The position numbers and the translations under genes were made by a program. The notes under the pieces are model-generated. The model worked only from the letters and a program-made list of their open reading frames with translations, was not told where the DNA came from and ran no database searches. From Ophiodon elongatus (Eukaryota; Chordata; Actinopteri; Perciformes; Hexagrammidae), in contig JACSYO010002062.1 in assembly GCA_016806645.1 (NCBI GenBank), forward strand, positions 62,001 through 126,000: 64,000 nucleotides of DNA, given 5' to 3'. This document shows, one piece after another, positions 34,171-64,000 of this stretch; positions within the stretch are counted from its first letter, which is position 1; every line of letters begins with the position of its first letter.

Positions 34171-35225
34171 ATTTTGTGAATGTGTAAAAAAAGAATTGTA
34201 ATTTGAATGTGAATATCCAAGTACAGATTTAAAGCAAAAAAACTGTTTGTGAAACCCAGACTTTTAGGTTAAAAGTACAAGTTCTGGCCCTGATAAAAGT
34301 AACTTCAGTGAGAACTTTGACTTTTTAATCTTTACTCAAATGTTTTTCACAGGTGTTTAAATTGGTGCCAAATTTATGGAATCTTTATTTGATGCTGTAA
34401 TGTGTTTTTTTTTATATTCGAATATCGACTTCCATTTTGTTCTCCCTACATCCACTAACACTAACAGTGAGTGCACTGCGATGTCTTACACATCAGTGGA
34501 CGTACTTGGTAGTTTTCTTCATTGCAATTTAATATGCTGCATGTGCACAATCCTACACACTTTAGGGGCAATGTCAATTTACCCAATTTCTTGAGCAAAT
34601 GAGTACATGAAAATAAAAAAATATAAAGATAAAAAATATTTTTCTTTTTTCCCCCCCAATGCCTTTAAGAATTGATTTCCTAAATAGCAGGACATCACAC
34701 ACCACAATCCATAAAATAAAATAAAAAAACATCACATATCTATAGATTACAGTTTTTAATATATTTTACATTCCTGAAACAATGCAGTTGCATCTGTTAT
34801 GCTTTCAGTCATTTTGTTTTTGTTATATATAAATCAACAACCTGAACTGATTGAAGAATCAATACTGGATGGCAAAAATATGGAATTCATCCATCCATCC
34901 ATCCATCCATCCATCCATCACACAGAGATGGATTCAACAAACACAGAAGAGACCAGACACGTTTGATCCGTTTTGAAAAAAAGAAGGCAGCTAATGATTT
35001 GAAGCAAGCATACGTCAGCTTATTAAACAACTGCAGCGTCAACCAGTGTGCTTTCAGTCAAGCTTATCCAGTGATAACGAGTCAGCGGCGCTGCTTCACA
35101 TTCACTCGTGACGTCAGGTATCGTTGTCAAGCGTCAGCTGGCTCGCAGACGACAGCGAGGACGGTGGTGATTGGCTCGAATAATTGTAGTAACTTCCAGA
35201 AACACGGAGTCTCTGCTGGCGATCT
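34171..35225. other. Intergenic stretch downstream of prop1
   Basis: It is AT-rich and holds a (TCCA)n microsatellite at 34889-34919. No gene is recognised. Confidence 0.45.
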
Positions 35226-35363
<138 letters not shown>

Positions 35364-35734
35364 ACAAAAGTTAGATGCATTTCCATACATTTTAAATCTC
35401 CGAGTGTGTGTCTTGCCTCCTGTACAGCTGAGCAAGTCACGGCCACTTTTCCGTTATCATGGGAAGCAAAAAACAGCAAATGAGATGAGGGAATGGTTTG
35501 GTCCACCGTGTCGGGTATTTTCAAAGCGATGTTGTGTCAGCTTGTGTAAATAAGTCCAGTGTGTGCACAAGTCACCTGTTTCAAATGGACACTGGGCTCC
35601 ATTTAAAGCGACAGTGACATTCGGTTGAGATGTATCGGGCTACCAGTGTGAATTCAAAGCACACTATAGTGAATTCAAAGCACACTATAGAGCCCCTATA
35701 TGTATTAAAAGGGCCATGCAGAGAGTTTGCGGGT

Positions 35735-35740
35735 TTTATT
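35735..35740 (-). terminator. Possible mcfd2 polyadenylation signal
   Basis: AATAAA on the minus strand lies about 640 bases after the mcfd2 stop. It is only a candidate. Confidence 0.25.
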
Positions 35741-36298
35741 TGCCATGGTTTTGCCACTGAAACCTCTGCTACCACTTCACTGATAGTTGTACTAGTTCCC
35801 AATGAAAGTATTGGGATTTTAATCGTATAGGCCTTTTGGCACAGAGATCTCTGAGAGCTTACTAAAACAGAATTACAAGTATATATCCATAGTCAGGGTT
35901 AAGTAGAAAACTGTGTCTCTTCATGATATTGGGTGAACTGACCCTTTATAAAAACAAATAATAAAATAAAAAAAGATTTCAAGGAACCGACCAAAACAAA
36001 AAGGTTCAGAAATGTCACTGCAAGTGTAAGCATACACCAGAGTCAAATCAAAATAAATAAAAACGCCAATTTTGTTTTCCTTCCTTTTTTTGTTCCTTAG
36101 TAAATTACCAGTATAACTGTTTTTTCTGCTCCCAGCTTGGACATCGAATAAAAAAAAACAAAAAAAACAGAAGTATCACAAGCTCCGAAAGAAATGACCA
36201 ATAACCCTGATTGATCGCCTGCGAGAGGAAAAGCAAAGATTAAACGATTGTTTCCTAGACCGCTTGATGGCAGCTTTTCAGTTCGCCTACTCATCTGC

Positions 36299-36318
36299 AG
36301 ATTCCTTGATGATGATGA

Positions 36319-36349
<31 letters not shown>

Positions 36350-36350
36350 G
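36299..36350. repeat. (GAT)n and (GTT)n triplet microsatellite
   Basis: GAT triplets pass into about ten GTT triplets in the presumed mcfd2 3' untranslated region. Confidence 0.9.
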
Positions 36351-36381
36351 ACACAAAGGATGTCAGCGCCCAGGTGACATG

Positions 36382-36513
36382 TCACTCCAGCGATTTGGCG
36401 AACTCTGCATAATCGATGTAACCGTCGTTGTTTTTGTCATCGTCCCTCAGGACGTCGTCGATGAGAATGATGAGGTCCTCCTCTTTCATTGGCTGGCTGT
36501 GCTCTCCTCTCTC
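36382..36513 (-). CDS. mcfd2: mcfd2 last coding exon (second EF-hand)
   Basis: It holds 43 codons and TGA. The acceptor is TCCTCAG. It encodes the second calcium loop and the C-terminus. Confidence 0.96.
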   Translation of the reverse strand, partial: ERGEHSQPMKEEDLIILIDDVLRDDDKNNDGYIDYAEFAKSLE

Positions 36514-38082
36514 CTGAGGAAGGATTAAGATGATAAAAACAAAAACAAAAGTTTAACATTCATGTGTGAATGCGGGACAACAACAGATGTTATTCATTCT
36601 TCATTTGATTTTTTGGGATAAGAAAGTAAAAGTTATTTTGGTGTATGTTTAGTTTGGCTTAATGCTCGCCCCTCTCTGAGCCCACCGACGAGTTGCAGTG
36701 AGGGCAATTTCACTCACCAAATTTCTGTCAACTCGAACAAGAACTCCTATTTAAAATAGATATAAAATCGGGTTCAACTTTCAATCGTATGGCACCAAAC
36801 TTTAAAACCAGCTTGAAATAGTAGACTTAAATCTCTTTTTAAACGTCAGTTTAGTTTTTACTCCAAAGCTAGATCAAATTAAATTCTGTTGCACCAAAAC
36901 TTCAAACTGGGATCCAGTTTTCAAGTTGAAAGTTACACTTGAGGTGGTTTGACTTTTAAAAAGGCTGTCTTTTTTAAGTGGACTGAGCAATATAATCAAT
37001 TTCCTCAGATAAAGTTAACAGACCGACTCAATAACATTTATGTTTTATGATGCTGCTGTTGAAATTTTCTCAAGACAGCAGTTCAGCAATTAAACTGTTC
37101 TGGAGCCGAACAGGAAGATTCCTTTGTTTCCCTGCATGTGATACGTTATACATCTTCTATTATTTTGCTATATTGCTTCATTAATTCTGCCGACAAGTTT
37201 TTTTTCTGAAAAGGAGGAGAAATTAGAGCATCACGCAAATGTATTTATTTATTTAAATTTGGGAGTGCAAGCATCATATTGACTGAACTCTATTTAATTT
37301 TGGTTTGAATTTTGGATTTACACATACTACAGATATTATTTTTACTGTGCAACAAAGCTCTGCTTAATTTCAAATCTGGATTTACTCGTTTTAAACCTAG
37401 TTTTGCTAAATTTAAAGCTAATCTTATATTAAATTCATCTTTGTTGGTGCAACACAGCCTAAAAGTACGGTCCCGACTGTAAATGAGTTAACACAGGGCC
37501 ACTCTTAATTAAATGAGGTACTGCTGTCATTACATTTTCATTTTGGATGAAAGAAAATAGAAGGTTTTGATTTGGGTCTTAACGCACATAGAAGGAAAAT
37601 GGAAGAGCGTAAAAATTAAAAAAATGTGAAAAAGAAAATTAATTCCAGCTGCTGGTAAGGGCAATGAGGGATTTAAAAAAATATATAACAATAAAATAAA
37701 TCATTAAAATAGGTTTCCAGGGTAGTAAATGGGGCGACTGTGGCTCAGTGGAAGAGCGGGTCGTCCTTCAATCAGAGGATTGGCGGTTTCGGCTCCGCTA
37801 GTCCATGTCGATGTGTCCTTGGGCGAGACACTTAACCCCAAATTGCTCCCATAGTCTGTGCCCAGATAGTCCTGATGGGCAGGTGGCACCTTGTATGGTA
37901 GCCCCTCCCATCAGTGTGAATGGGTGAATGATGACAAGTAGTGTTAAGTACTTTGAATGGTCGGAAGACTAGAAAAAATTGCTATTTTTATCATTTAAAA
38001 GCATTTTCTTTATTTTAGATATTTAGAAAAATATGAAAATAGTGTTTACTACATTATGTTCAAACCAAAAAATGTTAAAACT

Positions 38083-38136
<54 letters not shown>

Positions 38137-38636
38137 GCGCACACGCACACGCACACGCACACACACACACACACGCACCTCTTTGTGTACATGTGTGATA
38201 GCTGTGGCGAGCTCCAGCCCATCCAGCAGGTTGTTGCCATCGTAGTCATGCATCTGGAAATAGTGCAGCTGGAGCTCCTGGGGTGTCATGTCTTTCTCTG
38301 GTTGGTCGATCACTCCCTCCAAATGCTCCATGATGTGGCTGGGAGACAAAGAGATGAGTGAAAAACGTGTGTGAGACTGTGTTCAAAGTTCACCCCTCTG
38401 TGCAAATAAGTCCTGATCCGTGCATCCACAGAGAACCCGTTTGAACGCAGTGGTGACACTCACTCTTTGTCCTGGATCATGTTTTTGTCGAGGCGACCGT
38501 GACCGGAGACGTGGGCCGCACTCACTATGCCCGGTTGGTGCTGCTGGGGATCCAAATGAGAGTGGACACACAGCAGACAGCAGGACAGGAGGACGATCAG
38601 ACCCCCCAACTGCACACTGCACCTGCCACTACTCAT
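36382..38636 (-). CDS. mcfd2: MCFD2, EF-hand subunit of the LMAN1 cargo receptor (3 coding exons, 154 aa)
   Basis: MCFD2 is a small soluble protein of the early secretory pathway. With LMAN1 it carries clotting factors V and VIII from ER to Golgi. Coding exons on the minus strand are 38636-38464, 38338-38179 and 36513-36382. They join in phases 2 and 0 and give 154 aa (human 146). Residues 1 to about 26 form a signal peptide with a Leu/Val/Cys-rich core. The first EF-hand loop begins at Asp-Tyr-Asp-Gly-Asn-Asn (about residue 89). The second begins at Asp-Lys-Asn-Asn-Asp-Gly (about residue 136). Both keep the calcium-binding Asp, Asn and Glu residues. The C-terminus ends with Ala-Lys-Ser-Leu-Glu, very close to human. 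It lies head-to-head with ttc7a. Identification is secure. Confidence 0.96.
37732..37985 (+). repeat. tRNA-derived SINE-like repeat, copy 1
   Basis: A box-A-like TGGCTCAGTGGAAGAG and a box-B-like GGTTTCGGCTCC are followed by a long conserved tail. It lies in the mcfd2 intron. A diverged copy on the other strand is at 59031-59283. Confidence 0.7.
38085..38177. repeat. (CA)n/(CACG)n microsatellite at an mcfd2 donor
   Basis: The tract begins at the 5' splice site of the middle coding exon. On the minus strand it reads GTGCGTGTGTG from the donor. Confidence 0.95.
38179..38338 (-). CDS. mcfd2: mcfd2 middle coding exon (first EF-hand)
   Basis: It holds 53 codons plus one base. The acceptor is CTCCCAG and the donor is GAG|GTGCGT. 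It encodes a conserved His-Ile-Met-Glu-His-Leu-Glu helix and the first calcium loop. Confidence 0.96.
38464..38636 (-). CDS. mcfd2: mcfd2 first coding exon (signal peptide)
   Basis: It holds 57 codons plus two bases, with start ATG at 38636-38634 and donor GA|GTGAGT. The start is the only ATG ahead of the hydrophobic core. An acceptor-like CCCCAG lies just upstream of it, so an untranslated first exon is expected. Confidence 0.93.
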
Positions 38637-39281
38637 TCTGCTGGGGCACACAGAGATACAGACAGACAGACAGACTAGTTAATTACGGAATTTTTTTTAT
38701 CACATCTTACGTAGCCTGTTCGTATAACGTTACACTGAATTGACGTATTTGTTTCTACTCTTTAACCTTCAGTTCTTACCATCACACTTTTCATTTATAC
38801 ATCCCAGCGTTCCAACTGAATAACCCCCAATAATAAATATATGGTTTCTCCTTTTAAACACCTTGTTAGAGCTACATTAGACACATTTAGGAAGCTGGCT
38901 CTATCGTTTTTAAATAGGCGTCATATTGCCAACAGAGGAGACAACGTTTGTAAATTCGGTCACGTTAGAAAAATACAGCCATATGTAAACGGTGTTAAGA
39001 GGGAAAGACATTGACCTGAACAATGGGCTGAATATTGATATTTAATTTCTGAGTAATAGCACATGAAGCTACATACTGTATGTACCACAGGGTTAAATAA
39101 CTAACGTTGTTAACAATGAACAGAAGTTAATGTTAGCAGAAAGGATAGCTGTCATAACACTTGTTAGCATGGAGATTCATTTCAGGACTGCGTTAAAAAA
39201 ATATACCATGAACTGTTTAATGCACAAACCATACAAGATATTCAATGATATAATTACTTGAATGGTCGTTTTAATTCTGAC

Positions 39282-39360
39282 CTGAAAAATGACGCGTATC
39301 TTCGCTCGACTCCGTGGACAGTTATGTTGATTTAGTCGTCGGCTGCAGGCAACAATGATG
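39282..39360 (-). other. Candidate untranslated first exon of mcfd2
   Basis: On the minus strand a possible donor CAG|GTCAGA ends at 39282, and upstream sequence rich in CpG extends to about 39420. The 5' limit is not defined. Confidence 0.4.
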
Positions 39361-41007
39361 AGTCGCAGCCTTTACGGACCAAGCGGCTTGCCGTAGATCC
39401 ACTTCGACACGACAGCTCATTGTGATTGGTTAAAGTGGTCAAAGAGTACACAACTGAAGCGAGAGGACTTACTTCCCCCAACAGTCAAGCTGTGGTATTC
39501 ACCCGTTCCCTGATATCTCGCTTGACAGACTACGTTCTTATTTTAGCAGTCCACGACAGAATAACAATTGTATTATATTCAGTGCATGTTCTAACATTAT
39601 GCACTGTACACATATAGGACTAGATATTTTACAATGTGATGACTATCTTGACAGAGACTAAACCTTTGAGGTGACTCTTTTATTACGTCATTTTTGGGGG
39701 AGGGGTGTGTGTGAGTGAATAGCCCATTGACATCCGCTCAGCTGTCAGATTGACAGCACGGGAACACGCTGTGTGGTGTAGCTAACTGAGGGGAAAGGAG
39801 AAGCGTCGATTTGTGTCAAGCAAATGTCAAGTATCCAGAGAGAAAATGACGCTGCTAAATCTCTGTTCAGACGGCTTGAGGTTTTTTTTTTTTTTTTTTT
39901 TCATGTCATAAAGTAGCTCATTAGAGACTCTCATTTAAACCCCTCAGTAGGCAGTGACCCCTGTCTCCCCCTGTACGTTCCACCCTGTGCTGTGGATGAT
40001 AAGTCAAATGTTAATAGTTGGTCAAAATGCTTATTCGGATTTTCCCTTTCATCCTTCAATTTGTTCACAACTTTCTCTCCCATTTAGGATCGCTGGTTTG
40101 TGTGACCTGAAGCAATTTATTTATATACTATTTATATATATATATTTTGTTCAACCTTGATACAGTGCAATTACATGTCACAGTGCAATAGCTGACAGAT
40201 GTATTATGTTGTAACTGAGCCAGCCAGCGTCAGCCTGCCAATGCTGCTGAACCCGGATCAGGGAGCAATAAGCCAAGCAATTACAATTTTTTAATGATCT
40301 CGTTTATGAAATGAACACTATTAAAGGGGGAGAGAGGGGGAAAAAACACAGCACCATATATGGACGTTCTGCATTTTGCTGTGGACGAGTAACCTGAAGC
40401 TTTCTTCGCATTACCCCCTTTCGTAAGCCCCACCTGATCCAGTTAAAGTGTTAACGGGAAGAATTAAGGACGTGGCTGTTTAGAGGAGGACACCCTTTCC
40501 TTTTACCTCCAACCGCTGCAGATCAAGCCCTCTCAAAATGCCGCTCTCGTTTTTAACAAATTAGACCGTCACTAACGGAAGTCACTAATGCGTCAATGTG
40601 TGCATACTAGCAGGCACTGTAATAAGTATGCTTTGTGAAGCGCTGCAAGATGACAGTTAAGTGTAGCAAGGTAAGAAGGTTCACACATGTTTACTATCTG
40701 AATATTGCAGAGGTTTCCTTGTTAAATGAAGACTTAGGCCTACTACATATTGTATTACTTATTAATTAATTAGTTCTTATAATAACAACATTTAACAATT
40801 AAGCTTATTAAAAACAACTCGCGCTGTGGATTTTGCGCTTGATAACCTTTTGTGCCTGTAGTAACCCCCAACCCTCCTCCTCCTCCTCCTCCTCCTCCTC
40901 CTCCTCCGCCGCACCGCACTCAAAGATTACACATTTATTTCTCCTGGCAGTCCGCGGTTACTCCCATCGTGTCCGGGGAGTACATTCACCACCGGGACAG
41001 AACGCCG
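39361..41007. promoter_or_regulatory. Divergent promoter interval between mcfd2 and ttc7a
   Basis: About 1.6 kb separates the two first coding or untranslated exons, which are transcribed outward. It holds a T tract (about 39882-39901), AT-rich homeobox-type words near 40285-40330, a (CCT)n tract at 40867-40909, and GC- and CpG-rich sequence just before the ttc7a start. No specific factor site is claimed. Confidence 0.4.
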
Positions 41008-60396
<19,389 letters not shown>

Positions 60397-60978
60397 GTAA
60401 AAAAAAAACCACTGTACCGTCCCACTCACACAGGCAACAGAAAATGTTGGTGGCAGTGTTTGCTGTACTTTCTAGACTATGTGCATTTTTTTTATGTGTA
60501 TGTGTGTGTGTGTATGTGTACAAGAGTAGCTCCCTGTTCTAACACTAGTCCTCTCCATAGGGATAGGGTGTCTCAGCTCGACTGTGCTGGAGGCCAGGCA
60601 CACAAACACACACTCGACGCCTTATTTAGACGCGCCAGAGCGGAGGCCTGCATTGCGGTACCCATGCCCCTCATACACCGTTGCCCTTTGAACACTGCAG
60701 CTCTGACCCGAGCCCGGGCCTGAGTGCTGCTTACCTGACAGAACGGAGTCACATAAACCCACCGGGCTGCTGCACTAAACAAGCTAAAACACACGAAAAT
60801 GGACTCGGACATTTGCCCTCGAATTAATTGAAGGCAGGTAGGGATGCAGTTTTGGGACACGTTGCAGGGGTTATGGATTCTCTTACCATCCATCCATCAT
60901 TGCACCATCATTTTCATGGTGTTGGTCATTGTGTTATACTTGACCAAGGTTTAAAATACAAATCATTTTACATCATTT

Positions 60979-61048
60979 TCAAAGTATACCAGAATTACTA
61001 GAAAAGATATGGATTCAAAGTATACCAGAATTACGAGAAAAGATATGG
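60979..61048 (+). repeat. 35-bp tandem duplication
   Basis: Two copies, at 60979 and 61014, differ at one base. Confidence 0.9.
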
Positions 61049-61062
61049 ATTTAATCTATATT

Positions 61063-61107
61063 TAATATATATATATATAATTTATTTATTTATATATATA
61101 TATATAA

Positions 61108-61187
<80 letters not shown>

Positions 61188-61217
61188 ATAAATAAATATA
61201 TATATATATATATATAA
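61063..61217. repeat. (TA)n/(AAAT)n compound microsatellite
   Basis: TA runs are broken by AAATAAAT and TTTATTTATT blocks, so the tract can fold on itself. Confidence 0.95.
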
Positions 61218-61784
61218 ATAAAAGCATTTAACATACAAAATACTTTTGAACCGAATATCCACATTAAAAGATATATTTATTTTATTTTATTTCCTCACAA
61301 AAAATATAATAAAAATATAATACACAGGAGGGTCATCCTGATCAAACAAACATTCATCCGCTGTGGAGGAAGCTCCGTTGTATCACACGTGGATAACTTT
61401 AACTATCTGGGCCAGTTATTTCAACCATAATATGGAAGCGCATTGCATCATCTTTCTGATGTGTTTTTGTCTCAAAGCCCGGCAAGGCATTTCATAACAC
61501 AGCCATTTGAGGTCAGTGTTGGCCTCCATGGTCCCGGTACAGACAGATGGGGTGCATCCATACATCAGGAGGGAGAGGAAGAGAGATGAAATGCAGAAAA
61601 ACAAGAATAGTGATGAAACAAACGAAGGGAAGGAAGAACATAAGAGCCCGACAGGAAGGAGAAGAAAACACAGAGACAGAGTGGGTGGGTGCAGGAAAGG
61701 ACGATGGCTTTATAATTACTGATTGCTGATCAGTGCTGTAATGACATTTGGAAGATGAAATCTGTGCTGTCTAAATCACACACT

Positions 61785-61807
61785 TTGACACACGCACACA
61801 TACACAC

Positions 61808-61846
<39 letters not shown>
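61785..61846. repeat. (CA)n microsatellite
   Basis: CA/CACG/CATA units end before CTCCTCC. Confidence 0.95.
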
Positions 61847-61847
<1 letters not shown>

Positions 61848-63742
61848 CCTCCATGGAGAAACTTGACTGCGTTGACCCATTTAAGAGCTCTTTTCCGGGC
61901 TCGGCCAATCACGTCGCTCTCTGCGCCAGGAATCCCCATCGCCCCGGTAACCATGAGGTCATATGGGCAGAGCAGGCAGCATCAGTTGTTGTTCCCAAAC
62001 TGTTGTTATGGAGCGGTCGAGAGACATGTAGTCAGAGAGAATGAGAGAGAGATACAGATATATAAACCGGTAGCTCACTGAGCGGAACAGCTGAATTAAA
62101 ATGAATTCTTACTGAATGTTCATTTACTGTATTACCTCTAGTTTTATTGATCTATGTTTCTAATTTTACTGGCCTGTCATCCCAGTAAAACATATTTGAC
62201 CTGAGCCAACTGAAAGTTTAAGAGAGACACAGAATGGAGTGCTGCACAGGCCTGACATGTTAGCCTTAGCCTGCCTGACCTGGCCCAATTCATTTGGGCC
62301 CAGCTGGCCCGGGACCAACAGCTCACACACTTTTTCATCCTCTCAAAGCATTGGTTTGAGTGTAGTTGTGTCTGTTTTTACCAATCTGTCCTTAATGATT
62401 GAGCAACTAAATGTGACTATTACTGGAAAACGCCATATTGTATCATGCCAGCTGTTGTTAACATCTTTCCTCACTGATACATTTGTTTGTATACCCTGAA
62501 ATCAATCATAACGCGAGCACGAATTAAACATTTTCTTCTATTCACAATTGATTAAATTACTGTATTGTGAAAGATGTCACTCGGAGTGACGAAGCCACAC
62601 AGAATAATCACTGGACTTTGCAATTCTTCTCAGCTCTGGAGAGTATTTTAGCATATTTTAGCTAGGCCTATTTCCATTTAATTCAATGTAATGGATAAGA
62701 AATTTATTGTCTTATCTAATTTTTTTGCTTTTTTCCGTCTAATCAGCCTTGTTTCCAGGTGGAGCAGGAGGCAATAAACCATTTTTACACTACGTGCCCA
62801 GCTACAAGCGCCAAACAAAGTTAGCGACTGGCTCTTTTGCTGCTAATTGCTCCTCTGTGCTCGCTGGCTAGATATGTCCCTCAGGAGTTGGTGGAGACCA
62901 TGACTATGGCAATAAGGAGAGTAAATGTTTGACTTTCATTCCTTCGGTGACCAGAAGCACAACTCTAATTCGTGCTAATGTTGCTACTGGTCTGCTCTTT
63001 GTGTAAATGGGAAAATGTTTGCTGACACACAATTAATGCAGCTTTTATCAACCAAAACTGAGCCAAAACTTTGCCTTGATTCGAGAAGAACACTGTACAA
63101 AACAATAATTATGCTGCGTTCACACCAAAAACAAAGTTGCGTAACTCGCAGGAGTTTACACGCCGGACTATTTGTGATTAAGACAAAACATTTGGCTTAT
63201 CTCCATGGAAACAGTTATCATTTCCGCCATCCACCATGGAAGAATGTCAATGATGACAGGCGGAGCATCGCAACGCTGATAGGCCACAGCATCATGAAAA
63301 ATTTTGAGGCTAATTTTGCATCGTGCCATTTGCCCAGCGCAAATTTGGTTTACTCGTGTCCATTCGCGTCTTTGCATTGATTTTGTATGTAATTTCCTCG
63401 TGTTTGGTGTGAACGCACCATTAGTCAAACATTTGCTAAATGGCAAAAAAAATTACGCTCTCCATGACACATTGTTAGCGAGGTAGCGAGTTGTGACCCG
63501 TTAAGTGGCATGTTTGTGTAAAGCGGGAACTACTTTGCTGTAAAGATTTGTCTCAGCAGAGAACCGTAACCACATTAAGGTGGCTCGCATAGAAGCCAAC
63601 GTACACATCTCCAAAATTTTTACGACACATTGTTGATCCAACCTCCTGTTGAAACCGACTTGATAACAGTACGCCCTCGATCAGTGCACTTGTGTACGTG
63701 TGTGCAAGATCATAATCTGGCACATACATGTTTGTGTGTCAC

Positions 63743-63791
<49 letters not shown>

Positions 63792-63793
63792 AG
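63743..63793 (+). repeat. (GT)n microsatellite
   Basis: A GT tract with one TTTGT break. The pyrimidine-rich sequence after it continues to the window end. Confidence 0.95.
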
Positions 63794-64000
63794 GCATGTG
63801 TGTGATTCTTGTTAGCCGCTGCATCTCTGCACCATAGCAAACTGTCAGCTCACTGTAGCACTTTGAATTTCTCCTTCCTCCTTTTCTCCCACATCCTCTA
63901 CCCCTGGCTCCCGTCTCTCTCTCTCTTCCTTCTCCATCTCATCCCCCCACCTTCCCTCGCTCTCTTTTTTCCTCACCCTCTCTTTCTCCCCCTTTGTATC

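Larger units (their letters stand above)
60397..64000 (+). other. Intron 15 of ttc7a (start)
   Basis: No further ttc7a exon is seen in the last 3.6 kb. It holds a 35-bp duplication, AT- and CA-type microsatellites and a family A fragment near 62830-62920. Confidence 0.6.

Noticed and set aside
37737..37810. tRNA gene
   Set aside because: Box A and box B are present, but the arms do not fold as a good cloverleaf and a long repeat tail follows. A second copy at 59031-59283 supports a SINE-like repeat.
40852..41007. Longer ttc7a N-terminus with a polyproline run
   Set aside because: The frame is open but has no ATG upstream of 41008, and the family N-terminus begins at that Met.

Overview
The window looks like teleost fish nuclear DNA. 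It has long (CA)n/(GT)n tracts, many AT-rich microsatellites, several dispersed repeats of a fish type, a retroviral insertion, LINE debris and small GT-AG exons in large introns. There is no prokaryotic signal. Three protein-coding genes can be reconstructed by splicing in phase, and all are in the right half.

Left half (1-31.5 kb): no host coding exon is recognised. The main feature is a 6,068-bp endogenous retrovirus-like element (6220-12287). Its two 709-bp LTRs lie in opposite orientation instead of as direct repeats. They form the ends of two 1,244-bp near-identical inverted arms around a loop that carries an open gag, fragments of RNase H and integrase, and a decayed env. Both outer termini are the same (U5) LTR end, flanked by a 4-bp ACGT repeat. 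From 15.2 to 22.0 kb there is a second palindrome-like structure. An exon-like unit sits in inverted copies around several kb of degenerate AT-rich repeat, with antisense LINE reverse-transcriptase debris in the middle. Several other repeat families, an exact 56-bp triplication and short foldbacks follow.

Right half (31.5-64 kb): prop1 (plus strand, 3 exons, 231 aa) encodes a paired-like pituitary homeodomain factor. mcfd2 (minus strand, 3 coding exons, 154 aa) encodes an EF-hand ER cargo-receptor subunit. ttc7a (plus strand, first 15 coding exons, 589 codons, continuing past the window end) encodes a TPR scaffold of the plasma-membrane PI4KA complex. mcfd2 and ttc7a are head-to-head, as in human. 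All exon junctions keep phase. The three genes share no known pathway, so the grouping is positional.

The most notable points are the inverted-LTR element, a NAGNAG acceptor inside the prop1 homeodomain codons, and splice sites of ttc7a and mcfd2 that lie directly against GT repeats. All family assignments rest on reading the sequence and remembered protein families. No database search was run.
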